From CAYNZV01 sp965217095 (lineage in GTDB: Bacteria > Latescibacterota > UBA2968 > UBA8231), in NCBI GenBank assembly GCA_965217095.1, contig OZ244235.1, forward strand, positions 5,084,001 through 5,148,000: a stretch of DNA of 64,000 nucleotides, written 5' to 3'. The notes below the pieces were generated by a model. That model did not search any database. It was not told where the DNA came from and worked only from the letters and a program-made list of their open reading frames with translations. A program made the position numbers and the translations under genes. Positions 14,518 to 23,065 of this stretch are shown in pieces (position 1 is the stretch's first letter; every line of letters starts with the position of its first letter).

Positions 14518-16758
14518 CTATGAATGTCCGCCGCCCACCGCCATAACGGCCGTTGTGACCTGTTGCGTTGCTACCAAGCGATGAAACAATCCCTGTCGCT
14601 GCATCAGCTCCTCGTGGCTGCCCACCTCGGCGACCATTCCGTCTTCCAGGACAACGATGCGATCGGTCGATCGCAACGTGGACAACCTGTGGGCGATCGC
14701 AAAGGTGGTGCGCCCCTTTGTCAGATTGGCGATCGCTTCCTGTATCTTCTTTTCGGTGGGGGTGTCGAGCGAGGAGGTCGCTTCGTCGAGAATGAGAATC
14801 CGCGGATCGTGGAGGATGGCACGGGCGATTGCGATGCGTTGCTTCTCGCCGCCTGACAGCTTGTTACCCTGTTCGCCAACCAACATATCGTAGCCGTCCG
14901 GCATTTTTACCGCAAACTCGTGCACATTCGCGGCTCGCGATGCGCGCAGAATTTCCTCAAAGGAGGAACCAGGCTTTCCATAGCTGATGTTTTCGGCTAT
15001 GGTGCCGTTGAACAGAAAAGACTGTTGCGCCACGAGGCCGATCTGATGGCGCAGATCCTCCAGCTTGATATTCCGAATGTCGACACCATCCAGCTCGATC
15101 GTGCCGCGGGTCACGTCGTAGAATCTGCAGATCAAGTTGATGAAGGTTGTCTTACCGGCTCCCGATTTGCCGACGAGGCCGATCATTTCACCGGCGGACA
15201 CCTCGATCTCCACATTCTTGAGAACCGGTTTCCCCGGATCATATCCGAAGCTGGCGTCTCCGAACCGCACGTTCCCGTTCAGATTCGGCATCGCCTTGGC
15301 TTGCGGATCGTCGAAAGGTTCCGGTCGCCCGTCGATGACTTCGAATATACGCTCGGCTCCGGCATAGGCCCGCATCATAAAACCATAGAAATCCCCAAAC
15401 CATTGCAGCGGCTGATACAGCATCCATATGTAGGTGACGAACGCCATCAGCTCGCCCAATGTCAGCTGGTTGCCCAAGATCTGTCGCCCCCCGAAGTACC
15501 AAACGAAGAACACCCCAAAACTCATGAAAAAGCTGGTGATCATGAAGAACATCACCCAGCTCCGCTCCGCTCCCACCAGCACCTCTCGCAGTTCGTCGCT
15601 GTGGCGGTCGAATCGGTCGCCTTCGCGACGCTCCTGAGCGAACGCCTTCACCACCCTAATGCCGCGAATCGACTCGTTCAGGTGGGAGGAAAGGCGTGAC
15701 CACCTGACCGAGTAACGTCGCCAGTATGCTTCCAATCGGCTCCAAACCAGGCGGCCGCCGAAAACGATCGGGGGGACCGGAAGCAGCACGTAGAGCGTGA
15801 GCTCCCAGTTCATGTATATCAAGAGGCCGAGGATACCGGTGAGCATCAATGCATTGGAAACGATGAAAGGGATGTCGAACACGAGGTATTCCTCTACCAG
15901 GTCCGAATCGTTGCTCATGCGGGAAACCAGCGCGCCCACCTTGCGCTTGTCGTGGAATCGGAGGGGTAGGAACTGCAACGACCGATACAGATCCGCCCGC
16001 ATTGCCTCTGATGTTCGCAGGCCGATCCAGGTGCCCAGCCAGTTGCGGCCGACCCCGGCCGCCCAAACGAAAATGCCCACGGCCAGGAGTCCTAGAACCA
16101 GCCACGGTAGCAGCGACGGATCCGACGGGGGCGTCAACACATCGTCGATCAGACGTTTGGTAATCAGGGGCGGGATCAGTTCGGCAAGGGTGCTCATAAG
16201 GGTTATGGAGATCAGCAAACCGACGCGGACACGATAAGGGGCCATGTAACCTACCAGGCGCCGCAAGGTGTCCAACCTGCGCGTACAAGCAGGGCATTTG
16301 CCGTCCTTTTCCGGCAGAATGCGATCGCACTTGCTGCACCGGCCGCGTTCCAACCTGGTGGCCAGCGCCAGCGGTTGGTCGGCGGTGAGTTGATTGATGC
16401 CTTCGGCCACTTCGGAAAACTTGGGCTCGAGGGTACTGGAGAAATAGACTCGGATGGGCTCACGTCCGCTCCGCTCCACCTCCAGGTGGCCGCCACCAAC
16501 CATCGGCTCGACCCTCGCCGTGCGTATCCCCTCCATGGGGATGCTGACGGTGCCGTCGACACCTGGTCCGCGCAAAACCAATAGCTGGCGGTTGGTGACC
16601 ACGAGCCAGCGCTCGTCGTACAGCTCGTGGTCGGCCATATCGGTGGCCACCTGAATCAAAACGCGCTCTTCAGCCCCGATCTCACGCCTCAGCTTGTCGT
16701 TTACGGCTGCGGGGATGCGCTCGAGAAACACGGTTTCTTCCGGATCGGTCTGGGTCAT
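14518..16758 (-). CDS. ABC exporter half-transporter with N-terminal PH-like domain and zinc ribbon (second of pair)
   Basis: A 746-residue fused permease-ATPase. Residues about 25-125 form an extra beta-rich domain (RWLVVTNRQLLVLRG; IRTARVEPMVGGGHLEVER) resembling bacterial PH-like domains. A zinc ribbon with CxxC pairs at 141/144 and 155/158 follows, then a six-helix exporter membrane domain (about 170-460) and an ABC ATPase: Walker A GLVGKSGAGKTTF, signature LSGGEKQRIAIARA, Walker B ILILDEATSSLD, H-loop AIAHRLST. All catalytic residues are present. It starts three bases after the preceding transporter stops, so the two probably form a heterodimer. Substrate is unknown; lipid, peptide or drug export are all compatible. 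Confidence 0.9.
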   Translation of the reverse strand: MTQTDPEETVFLERIPAAVNDKLRREIGAEERVLIQVATDMADHELYDERWLVVTNRQLLVLRGPGVDGTVSIPMEGIRTARVEPMVGGGHLEVERSGREPIRVYFSSTLEPKFSEVAEGINQLTADQPLALATRLERGRCSKCDRILPEKDGKCPACTRRLDTLRRLVGYMAPYRVRVGLLISITLMSTLAELIPPLITKRLIDDVLTPPSDPSLLPWLVLGLLAVGIFVWAAGVGRNWLGTWIGLRTSEAMRADLYRSLQFLPLRFHDKRKVGALVSRMSNDSDLVEEYLVFDIPFIVSNALMLTGILGLLIYMNWELTLYVLLPVPPIVFGGRLVWSRLEAYWRRYSVRWSRLSSHLNESIRGIRVVKAFAQERREGDRFDRHSDELREVLVGAERSWVMFFMITSFFMSFGVFFVWYFGGRQILGNQLTLGELMAFVTYIWMLYQPLQWFGDFYGFMMRAYAGAERIFEVIDGRPEPFDDPQAKAMPNLNGNVRFGDASFGYDPGKPVLKNVEIEVSAGEMIGLVGKSGAGKTTFINLICRFYDVTRGTIELDGVDIRNIKLEDLRHQIGLVAQQSFLFNGTIAENISYGKPGSSFEEILRASRAANVHEFAVKMPDGYDMLVGEQGNKLSGGEKQRIAIARAILHDPRILILDEATSSLDTPTEKKIQEAIANLTKGRTTFAIAHRLSTLRSTDRIVVLEDGMVAEVGSHEELMQRQGLFHRLVATQQVTTAVMAVGGGHS

Positions 16759-16761
16759 GGC

Positions 16762-19005
16762 TTATTCATGGATGGCGATTATCTGAGCGACTTCCTGTTG
16801 CAGCTCTACCAGATCTGCGAATGCTCCGCCGCGCTCCATCAGCTCGGCATGCGTTCCGACCTCGGCAACCCTCCCATCGTCCAATACGACGAGGCGATCT
16901 GCATGGCGCAGCGTGGAGAGGCGGTGGGCGATGGCAAACGTCGTTCGCCCGCGAATGAGGTGTCCTATAGCATCTTGAATCTGCTTCTCCGTCTCGACGT
17001 CGACCGAAGAGGTGGCTTCGTCGAGGATAAGCACCCGCGGATTGTGCAGAATAGCGCGGGCGATGGAGATTCTCTGTTTCTCTCCACCGGACAGGTTGTT
17101 TCCCTGGTCACCCACCTGAGTGTCGTACCCATCCGGTTTGGCCGTGATGAAGTTGTGCGCGTGAGCGATCCTGGCCGCTTCCAACACCTCGGCAAAGGTG
17201 GCCCGGGGATTGCCGTAGCCAATGTTTTCAGCGATCGTCCCGCTGAACAGCACCGGTTCCTGCAGTACGATGCCAATCTGGCGCCTGAGATCTGTAAGTC
17301 GGATCCGTCGCAGATCTACGCCGTCGATTTCTATCGCTCCACGGTCTACGTCATAGAAGCGGCAAGTCAGGTTTACGGTAGTCGTCTTGCCCACGCCAGA
17401 ACGTCCGACCAGGCCGATCATCTCTCCCGGTTTGACGTCCAGGTCGATGTCGTGCAACACCGGTTTGCTTTTGTCGTAGCCGAAACTCACCCCGCGAAAG
17501 GTCACCCGTCCTTCTATATCCGGCATCGCCACGGCGTCGGGATCGGCATAGGCTTCGGCTTCGGTATCGATCACCTCGAAGATGCGCTCAGCCCCGGCGA
17601 AGGCTCGTGACATCCACGAATTGACGGCGCTGAACCAATGCAACGGACCGTACACCAGCCACATATATGCGTAGAACGCGAGCAAGGTCCCCAGGGTGAG
17701 GCGGCCCTGCAGCACCTCAGCGCCACCAAAATACCAGACTACCAGTACTCCGAATCCGGTCAGGAAGGTGGTGGTTTCGAAAAAGATGCCGCGATTCAGC
17801 TCGGTATCCACGCCCGTCTGGCGCGCTTGAGCGTTGACGGCATCAAACGACTTGATTTCGCGTTTCTCCTGGGCGAACGCTTTGACCACACGAATTCCCG
17901 AGAGCGCCTCGTGTGTGCGCTCGGTCAATTTCGACCAGGCGCGGTTCCACTTGCCAAAGAATCGCCGCATCCTCTGCCAAAACACCCCGCCCCAGACTAT
18001 GATGAGCGGAACGGGCAGTAGCATGTACAGGCTCAGGTCTACGCTCATCGAGAAGAGAAACGCGAGAATACCCAGAATCCTCAGAACGTTGATAATCAGG
18101 TAGGGTAACCCGTCCACGAGGAAATGCTGCAGGCCGCCGGTGTCACGCGTCACTCGAGACATGAGGGCGCCGACCTTGCGTTTGTCGTAGAACTGGAGAG
18201 AGAGCATCTCGAGCTTGCGGTAGAGCTCGCTGCGGATATCGGCTGTTACTTGGGCACCTAACCAAGCCACGACCCATCCGTGCGCCCATTCCGCGCTCCA
18301 GGCGACCAGGCGAATCCCGATCAGCGTAAGCACCAGGATTCCCAGAAGGTTGAAGCGCTCGTCTAAAGCTAACGCGCCGCTGTCGACAGGCACGAAAACT
18401 TCGTCGACAATACGCTTGAGGACGAGCGCCGGAAGCAACTCGGCGACGGTGGAAACGATAGATGCCCCACCAAGTACCAGGACCTTGCCTCGGTACGGCA
18501 TCATGTAGTTGGCGATGCGTCGCAAGGTAGCCAGCCGCGAGATGCAGGCCGGACAGATGCCGTTTTTTTCCGGTAGAAGACGCGCGCACTTCTCGCAGCG
18601 GGTGCGATCGAGGGTCGTATTGATCGATAACGCCTCCGCGGCCCGCAACTGCTCGATGCCTCGCGCGACCTCCGAAATCTTCTCCGCCTCGGTGCTGGAG
18701 TATGGCACCTCGACGGTTGAGCCCGAAAACCGTTCTATTTCCAACCGACCGCCACCCACCAATGGCTCAGTGCTAGCCGAACGCACGTCCCTCAGGGGCA
18801 CGCAGTCCAGCTGCTCCAGGTTTCCATTTCGAGCAACAACCACCTGCTTGTCGGTGACCGCCAGCCAATGAGCGCCAAAGCGACCGTCGACGTCCAAGTC
18901 GGTCGATACCAGGATCTGTATCTCCTCATCGGCCCCGACAGCCGCGGCAATCTCGGGCGCGCTGGCGCCGTCGATTTTCTCCACCAGTTTTTCGGTTTCC
19001 GGCAT
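16762..19005 (-). CDS. ABC exporter half-transporter with N-terminal PH-like domain and zinc ribbon (first of pair)
   Basis: A 747-residue paralogue of the next gene with the same architecture: N-terminal beta-rich region (HWLAVTDKQVVVARN; PLVGGGRLEIERF), zinc ribbon cysteines at 137/140 and 151/154, membrane domain (about 165-460), then Walker A GLVGRSGVGKTTT, signature LSGGEKQRISIARA and Walker B LILDEATSSVD with the catalytic Glu. Both ATP sites of the presumed heterodimer therefore look competent, unlike many heterodimeric exporters. It follows a small HTH gene by 32 bases. The cytosolic N-terminal domain plus zinc ribbon is not part of the standard exporter and may bind a regulator such as the DUF1854 protein; that is inference. 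Confidence 0.9.
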   Translation of the reverse strand: MPETEKLVEKIDGASAPEIAAAVGADEEIQILVSTDLDVDGRFGAHWLAVTDKQVVVARNGNLEQLDCVPLRDVRSASTEPLVGGGRLEIERFSGSTVEVPYSSTEAEKISEVARGIEQLRAAEALSINTTLDRTRCEKCARLLPEKNGICPACISRLATLRRIANYMMPYRGKVLVLGGASIVSTVAELLPALVLKRIVDEVFVPVDSGALALDERFNLLGILVLTLIGIRLVAWSAEWAHGWVVAWLGAQVTADIRSELYRKLEMLSLQFYDKRKVGALMSRVTRDTGGLQHFLVDGLPYLIINVLRILGILAFLFSMSVDLSLYMLLPVPLIIVWGGVFWQRMRRFFGKWNRAWSKLTERTHEALSGIRVVKAFAQEKREIKSFDAVNAQARQTGVDTELNRGIFFETTTFLTGFGVLVVWYFGGAEVLQGRLTLGTLLAFYAYMWLVYGPLHWFSAVNSWMSRAFAGAERIFEVIDTEAEAYADPDAVAMPDIEGRVTFRGVSFGYDKSKPVLHDIDLDVKPGEMIGLVGRSGVGKTTTVNLTCRFYDVDRGAIEIDGVDLRRIRLTDLRRQIGIVLQEPVLFSGTIAENIGYGNPRATFAEVLEAARIAHAHNFITAKPDGYDTQVGDQGNNLSGGEKQRISIARAILHNPRVLILDEATSSVDVETEKQIQDAIGHLIRGRTTFAIAHRLSTLRHADRLVVLDDGRVAEVGTHAELMERGGAFADLVELQQEVAQIIAIHE

Positions 19006-19017
19006 CTAACCTCTCAG

Positions 19018-19044
19018 ATTAGCCTTTAGTTTAGCCTTTAGTTT
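19018..19044 (-). repeat. Short tandem repeat (about two copies of a 12-mer) between HTH gene and ABC exporter
   Basis: The plus strand reads a little over two copies of tttagcctttag across the HTH gene stop codon and the leader of the first ABC gene. Slippage here would alter the HTH C-terminus or the spacing to the ABC start. Likely minor. Confidence 0.5.
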
Positions 19045-19241
19045 AGGTCGATGAGCTCATCCATATCAAGCCCGATTCGTCGAGGACGTCGGTGGCGTCG
19101 GGAATGGGGTGTCTCGATTCCGTACTGCCGGCACAGCCGACCAAAGGTGCCGGCGGCGATCCCCAGGGCCCTACTGGCGTCCTGGTTGCTGGCGTAAAGA
19201 CGAGCGGCGCGTTCGATGCGCTCGCGGGCGATCTTTTCCAC
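19038..19241 (-). CDS. Small Fis-type helix-turn-helix protein
   Basis: A 67-residue protein consisting almost entirely of a Fis/NtrC-C-terminal-like HTH: ARLYASNQDASRALGIAAGT, then FGRLCRQYGIETP and a basic tail SRRHRRPRR. The start is a GTG at 19241, chosen because a strong aaaggagg lies seven bases upstream; a longer frame to 19289 would run back through a hairpin and T-run. It is the first gene before two ABC exporters and a DUF1854 gene on the same strand and probably regulates them or itself. Stand-alone Fis-type HTHs of this size are seen in several phyla; target unknown. Confidence 0.7.
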   Translation of the reverse strand: MEKIARERIERAARLYASNQDASRALGIAAGTFGRLCRQYGIETPHSRRHRRPRRIGLDMDELIDLN

Positions 19242-19274
19242 AGCTCCCTCCTTTCGAAATCTGTGGTCAACAAC

Positions 19275-19314
19275 AAAAAAAGGCTGCAAACTCGGTCGAT
19301 CTGAGTCTGCAGCC
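19275..19314 (-). terminator. Rho-independent terminator A (minus strand), upstream of HTH gene
   Basis: A stem of ggctgca/tgcagcc extended inside by actc/gagt around a loop, followed on the minus strand by seven T residues (plus-strand A run 19275-19281). It lies only 34 bases upstream of the HTH start, so it either ends an upstream transcript or acts as an attenuator for the HTH/ABC operon. Confidence 0.7.
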
Positions 19315-19315
19315 C

Positions 19316-19345
19316 AAAAAAAAACCGCGGGGAATTTTCCCGCGG
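19316..19345 (-). terminator. Rho-independent terminator B (minus strand), tandem with A
   Basis: A perfect ccgcggg/cccgcgg stem with a 7-base loop (19325-19345), followed on the minus strand by nine T residues. Together with terminator A it forms a tandem pair, as often seen after strongly transcribed or non-coding RNA genes. Confidence 0.75.
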
Positions 19346-19600
19346 TCTCGAATCCAACGTTTGATTCGCTTAACCTCCGGGATCGTTCCAGGCTGCAGCG
19401 CGGGTCGCCAATACCCGCTTTGCGTCGACCTTTTGTGTAATAAGATTGTGATGGGGGCCTACCAGACGGGATTCACACATTCTTGCCCCCGCCGGAGTCA
19501 CGAAGCCCCATTTAGACATCGCGCATGTGCGCATGCCACCCGGCTGGGCAACGGACTTCGGCTGCCCGCGAAACCGCTTTATCAGGCCCGAATTCATTGT
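19346..19600 (-). other. Hairpin-rich region ending in tandem terminators; candidate structured RNA or leader
   Basis: No recognised gene lies between 19346 and the cysH start. Read on the minus strand, several inverted repeats occur in series: gggca/tgccc (19546-19567), gcatg/catgc (19523-19536), gggggc/gccccc (19453-19490), gcgggt/acccgc (19400-19418) and cgaatc/gattcg (19349-19368), then terminators B and A. A 91-codon frame (19370-19645) overlaps but has no recognisable protein motif. I could not match the region to tmRNA, RNase P, SRP RNA, 6S or a T-box from memory. Either an unrecognised non-coding RNA or a cis-regulatory leader is possible. Confidence 0.4.
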
Positions 19601-19796
19601 TAGCATTCTGGTGTCTGGATTCGTCGCATCATATTCAGTTGCCAATATTGGTGCTCATTTCAACATATTGCTTGTCAACACTGTGAAAGGTAAAAGCGAT
19701 TTTTGAACAATGTCAAGATCAAAAGCCGTTTTTTTTAACGACAAGCCGATTTGCGACAGATTTCCAACTTGGAGCCTCTTCATATATTATCACTCC

Positions 19797-20615
19797 ATGT
19801 TCTCAAAGCCATCTGCGCCAACTGACCCCGACGAAAAAAGCCGAATCGACCCGGATCAGATCGACGCGTCAAATAGTCGGTTGGCGGACTATCTGGAAGA
19901 AATCGACTTCGAGCACATGAAGGTGGGCGATCTTCTGAAGTGGGCAGATGAGGTTTTCCCGGGCAAGGCGGTGATCAGCACGAGCCTGCAACGCACTGGC
20001 ATCGTTTTTATTCACCTGGCGTCGGAACTCGGTTTGAACCTTCGGGTGGCGACCGTGGATACCTGGAGGTTGCCTCGCGAAACCCACGAGTTCCTCGAAC
20101 TGATCGAAAAACGGTACGGATGCGATGTGGAGCGCATCGTGCCCGACGCAAATGAGGTAAACAGCATGATCGAACGTTTTGGCGAGTACCTCTTCTTCGA
20201 TTCGAAAGAGAAGCAGGAGTATTGCTGTCAAGTGCGGAAGACCCGGCCGCATCACGAGCTGATGAAAACAGCCGACTGCTGGATTGCCGGGGTCCGGCGA
20301 GATCAGTCCGACTACCGGGCAACGAATACACCCAAGGCGAGTCTGGTGCCGGAGTACGCTACGCGCCGGCAGATCTTGAAGCTCAATCCCTTGGCCGAGT
20401 GGACAGAGCAGCGCCTGCTCCAGTTCGTCGAGGCGAACGGGATTCCCCAGCACCCGCTATACGCGAAGGGGTACACGAGCATTGGTTGTGTCATATGCTC
20501 GACGCCCGCCGTCGCCGGGGAAGACCAGCGTGCTGGTCGCTGGCGCTGGTTCAACCAGAAAAATCGAGAGTTGGAAGAGGATGCGAAGGAATGTGGACTG
20601 CACTACAACATCTGA
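19797..20615 (+). CDS. cysH: Adenylyl-sulfate reductase (thioredoxin-dependent, 4Fe-4S type)
   Basis: A 272-residue enzyme of assimilatory sulfate reduction that converts APS (or PAPS) to sulfite. The iron-sulfur ligands typical of APS-type reductases are visible: CCQVRKTRP near residue 143 and GCVICSTP near 229, together with the C-terminal catalytic ECGLH. The start is taken at the ATG at 19797; the frame is open to 19710, but the upstream codons are AT-rich leader with no family similarity. It is a single gene with murD convergent behind it; other cys genes are not in the window. Confidence 0.92.
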   Translation: MFSKPSAPTDPDEKSRIDPDQIDASNSRLADYLEEIDFEHMKVGDLLKWADEVFPGKAVISTSLQRTGIVFIHLASELGLNLRVATVDTWRLPRETHEFLELIEKRYGCDVERIVPDANEVNSMIERFGEYLFFDSKEKQEYCCQVRKTRPHHELMKTADCWIAGVRRDQSDYRATNTPKASLVPEYATRRQILKLNPLAEWTEQRLLQFVEANGIPQHPLYAKGYTSIGCVICSTPAVAGEDQRAGRWRWFNQKNRELEEDAKECGLHYNI

Positions 20616-20651
20616 CGCGGAATGCCCATCAATTCCCGTCGGAACACAGTT

Positions 20652-22031
20652 TTACTGAAAGCTCGCGCAGGTTTTGAACTGCTGCGCCCGATCCTCGTAG
20701 TTGGCGAACAACCCGAAACTAGCGCACCCTGGAGAGAGCAAAATCACGTCACCCGGGCGCGCGTGCCGCTCCGCGGCGGCGACCGCCCATTTCATCGAAT
20801 CGCCTCTTTCCAAAATCAGGTCCGATCTTACGGCTGAGTCCTTCAGGGCCTGGACGATCGATTCCGCCTCCTCGCCCATAAGTAGCACCGCTTTCACGTT
20901 GCTTGCCGCCACCGCCTCGCCGAGAGCCGTGAAGTCGGAGCCCTTCCCCGAGCCGCCGGCGATCAGATGAACGGGTTCGTCAAAGCACCGGACCGCGGCG
21001 GCGGCGGCCTCCGGTGTAGTGGCGGCAGAGTCATCTACGTACACGATGCCGTTGAGTGTGCCGATCTGCTGCAGCCGGTGCGGCAAACCCGAGAAACTCC
21101 GCAGAGAATTGGCAATCGATTCGACGGAGGCGCCGACTGTGCTGGCCGTGGCCGCCGCCGCGAGGCAGTTTTTCACATTGTGGTCGCCCCGAAGCGCGAG
21201 CTCGACGTGTTGACACAGCTCTAGCGTATCTTGACGGCCCCTCACAAAAAGTGTGTCACCCTCGACCCACGTGCCGCTCTCAACCTCCTTTCCGCTACCG
21301 AACCACACCCTTTGGGCTGAGCTCGAATTCGCGAGCCGTTTTGCTGACGGGCTTTCGAGATCGGCGATTACATGATCCTCCGGACTCTGAAAGCGGCAGA
21401 TCGAACTCTTGGCTCCCACGTACTCTTCCACGTCCGCGTGGTAGTCGAGGTGGTCCTGGGTAACGCCGAGAATCACCGCAGTCTGTGGACTGCAACGCAG
21501 ATCGTGCAGCTGAAAGCTGGACAATTCCAGTATCACCTGATCTCCGGCACCGACATCCTCGACGAAGCCGATCGGCGGAACACCGATGTTGCCCCCCAGA
21601 TGAGTGTTTCCGTCTCCATCAGCGCGCAAGATGTCGGCCAGCAATGCGGCGGTGGTACCTTTTCCCTTGGTTCCGGTAATCCCGATCACGGATGACGGGC
21701 ACAGATCGAAGAACAGCTGGGTTTGGCTGGAAATGCGGGTTCCACTTCGGCGGGCGGTCTCGATCTCAGGTCTAAGGGTGTTGATGCCCGGGGTGCGAAA
21801 GATCCAGTCGAAGTCCGCTAGGGATTCGAGGTACCCGGGCCCGATGCGCCACGTGTCCACGCACCGTTCCCATTCTGTGCGGTCCCCAATAGCGTCCAGA
21901 TCCCCAGCGTCACACACTGCGAAATCGAACCCCTGGGTCTGAAGAAACCGTCCCAACATGCGGTTCTCCGTTCCGAAACCGAGAAGCGCGATGCGCGAAC
22001 CTCTAAGCTGTTCGAGTGATTCGGTTCTCAC
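20652..22031 (-). CDS. murD: UDP-N-acetylmuramoyl-L-alanine:D-glutamate ligase
   Basis: A 459-residue Mur ligase that adds D-glutamate in cytoplasmic peptidoglycan precursor synthesis. Visible are an N-terminal Rossmann-like UDP-binding domain (RIALLGFGTENRMLGRFL), the ATP loop GITGTKGKGTT near residue 116, ELSSFQL and TQDHLDYH of the central domain, and the C-terminal HLIAGGSGKGSDF. The order and length fit MurD. It stands alone rather than in the usual dcw cluster and is convergent with cysH. It starts with ATG at 22031. Confidence 0.92.
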   Translation of the reverse strand: MRTESLEQLRGSRIALLGFGTENRMLGRFLQTQGFDFAVCDAGDLDAIGDRTEWERCVDTWRIGPGYLESLADFDWIFRTPGINTLRPEIETARRSGTRISSQTQLFFDLCPSSVIGITGTKGKGTTAALLADILRADGDGNTHLGGNIGVPPIGFVEDVGAGDQVILELSSFQLHDLRCSPQTAVILGVTQDHLDYHADVEEYVGAKSSICRFQSPEDHVIADLESPSAKRLANSSSAQRVWFGSGKEVESGTWVEGDTLFVRGRQDTLELCQHVELALRGDHNVKNCLAAAATASTVGASVESIANSLRSFSGLPHRLQQIGTLNGIVYVDDSAATTPEAAAAAVRCFDEPVHLIAGGSGKGSDFTALGEAVAASNVKAVLLMGEEAESIVQALKDSAVRSDLILERGDSMKWAVAAAERHARPGDVILLSPGCASFGLFANYEDRAQQFKTCASFQ

Positions 22032-22219
22032 TTGGGAATGCTCTCGAAGCGCACCTTGAATGACCTATTTGGTACGCGTATATTGGGCGAGGCGTGCTCC
22101 CCTACCTCACCAAACATAAAGATCTGTTGCCACCGACGGAAAAGCAGCACAATCCGCGCTCCCATTCATGGGTGCGAGCTCTTCCCTGTGCATCCCGCTC
22201 AGCAGATTGAAAAAGGCAT

Positions 22220-23038
22220 ATGCCCAAGCTAAAAGAGCTCAACGCGGTTGTCACTCAAAAGGTCGAGATCGCGCCGGGACTGGCAATCTTTCGCGTCGTT
22301 CCCGATGGGTGGAGCTTGTCGGATTTTGCCCCCGGCCAGTTCGCCGCGGTCGGCTTGCCCGAATCCGCCCCACGATGTGCCGCTGCCGAACCCGAGGCGA
22401 ATCCCGAGCCGGAAGGCACCATGATACAACGCGCTTATTCCATCGCCTCGTCGCCGTCGTCCAAAGAGCATCTCGATTTATACGTCATTTTGGTTCCAGA
22501 GGGGTGTCTAACCCCCCGGCTGTTCCAGCTGGAGATGGGAGGCCGGATTTGGTTGTCTCCGAAGATTACGGGGAAGTTCACAATTGACGGGATCCCGTCG
22601 GAAGCGAATCTGGTGCTCGCCTGCACGGGTACGGGGATCGCGCCGTATATCAGCATGGTGCGCACCTGCCTCGCCCCGGACATGCAACGAAAGCTGGCCA
22701 TCATACACGGGGTCCGGCATTCGTGGGAGCTGGGATACGACTCAGAGCTTATGGCTTTGCAACGTATCGCTACTGGGTTTGCCTACATCCCGACCGTGAG
22801 CAGGGCCCATCTGGAGCACACCGAGTGGAAAGGCCACACCGGGTACGTGCAACACATCTGGGAGAAAGGCATTCTCGACGAAGCTTTTGGGTTTCATCCC
22901 ACCCCAGCCGATACACACATTCTGATGTGTGGCAATCCGGGCATGATAGAGGACATGGAAACGATTATCAAAGCCGAGGGGTTCGAAGAACATACCTCCA
23001 GATCGCCGGGACAGTACCATGTTGAAAAGTACTGGTAA
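22220..23038 (+). CDS. fpr: Ferredoxin/flavodoxin-NADP+ reductase
   Basis: A 272-residue flavoprotein of the bacterial FNR subclass. RAYSIASSP binds FAD, GTGIAPYISM binds NADP, and the chain ends in VEKYW, the aromatic C-terminus that covers the flavin. It moves electrons between NADPH and ferredoxin or flavodoxin in the cytosol. A small proline/glutamate-rich insert (residues about 50-70) before the FAD motif is unusual. ATG at 22220; no strong ribosome binding site. The glycosyltransferase gene follows 27 bases after the stop. Confidence 0.9.
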   Translation: MPKLKELNAVVTQKVEIAPGLAIFRVVPDGWSLSDFAPGQFAAVGLPESAPRCAAAEPEANPEPEGTMIQRAYSIASSPSSKEHLDLYVILVPEGCLTPRLFQLEMGGRIWLSPKITGKFTIDGIPSEANLVLACTGTGIAPYISMVRTCLAPDMQRKLAIIHGVRHSWELGYDSELMALQRIATGFAYIPTVSRAHLEHTEWKGHTGYVQHIWEKGILDEAFGFHPTPADTHILMCGNPGMIEDMETIIKAEGFEEHTSRSPGQYHVEKYW

Positions 23039-23065
23039 CATCGCCCTCGCCCGCCGACAGCATCC

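Noticed and set aside
19346..19380. tRNA/tmRNA-like T-arm pattern (cgaatccaacg)
   Set aside because: No acceptor stem, anticodon arm or CCA end in the right place.
19370..19645. 91-codon minus-strand frame in the hairpin-rich region
   Set aside because: No ribosome binding site or known motif; composition follows the hairpins. Kept only as an alternative to the RNA reading.
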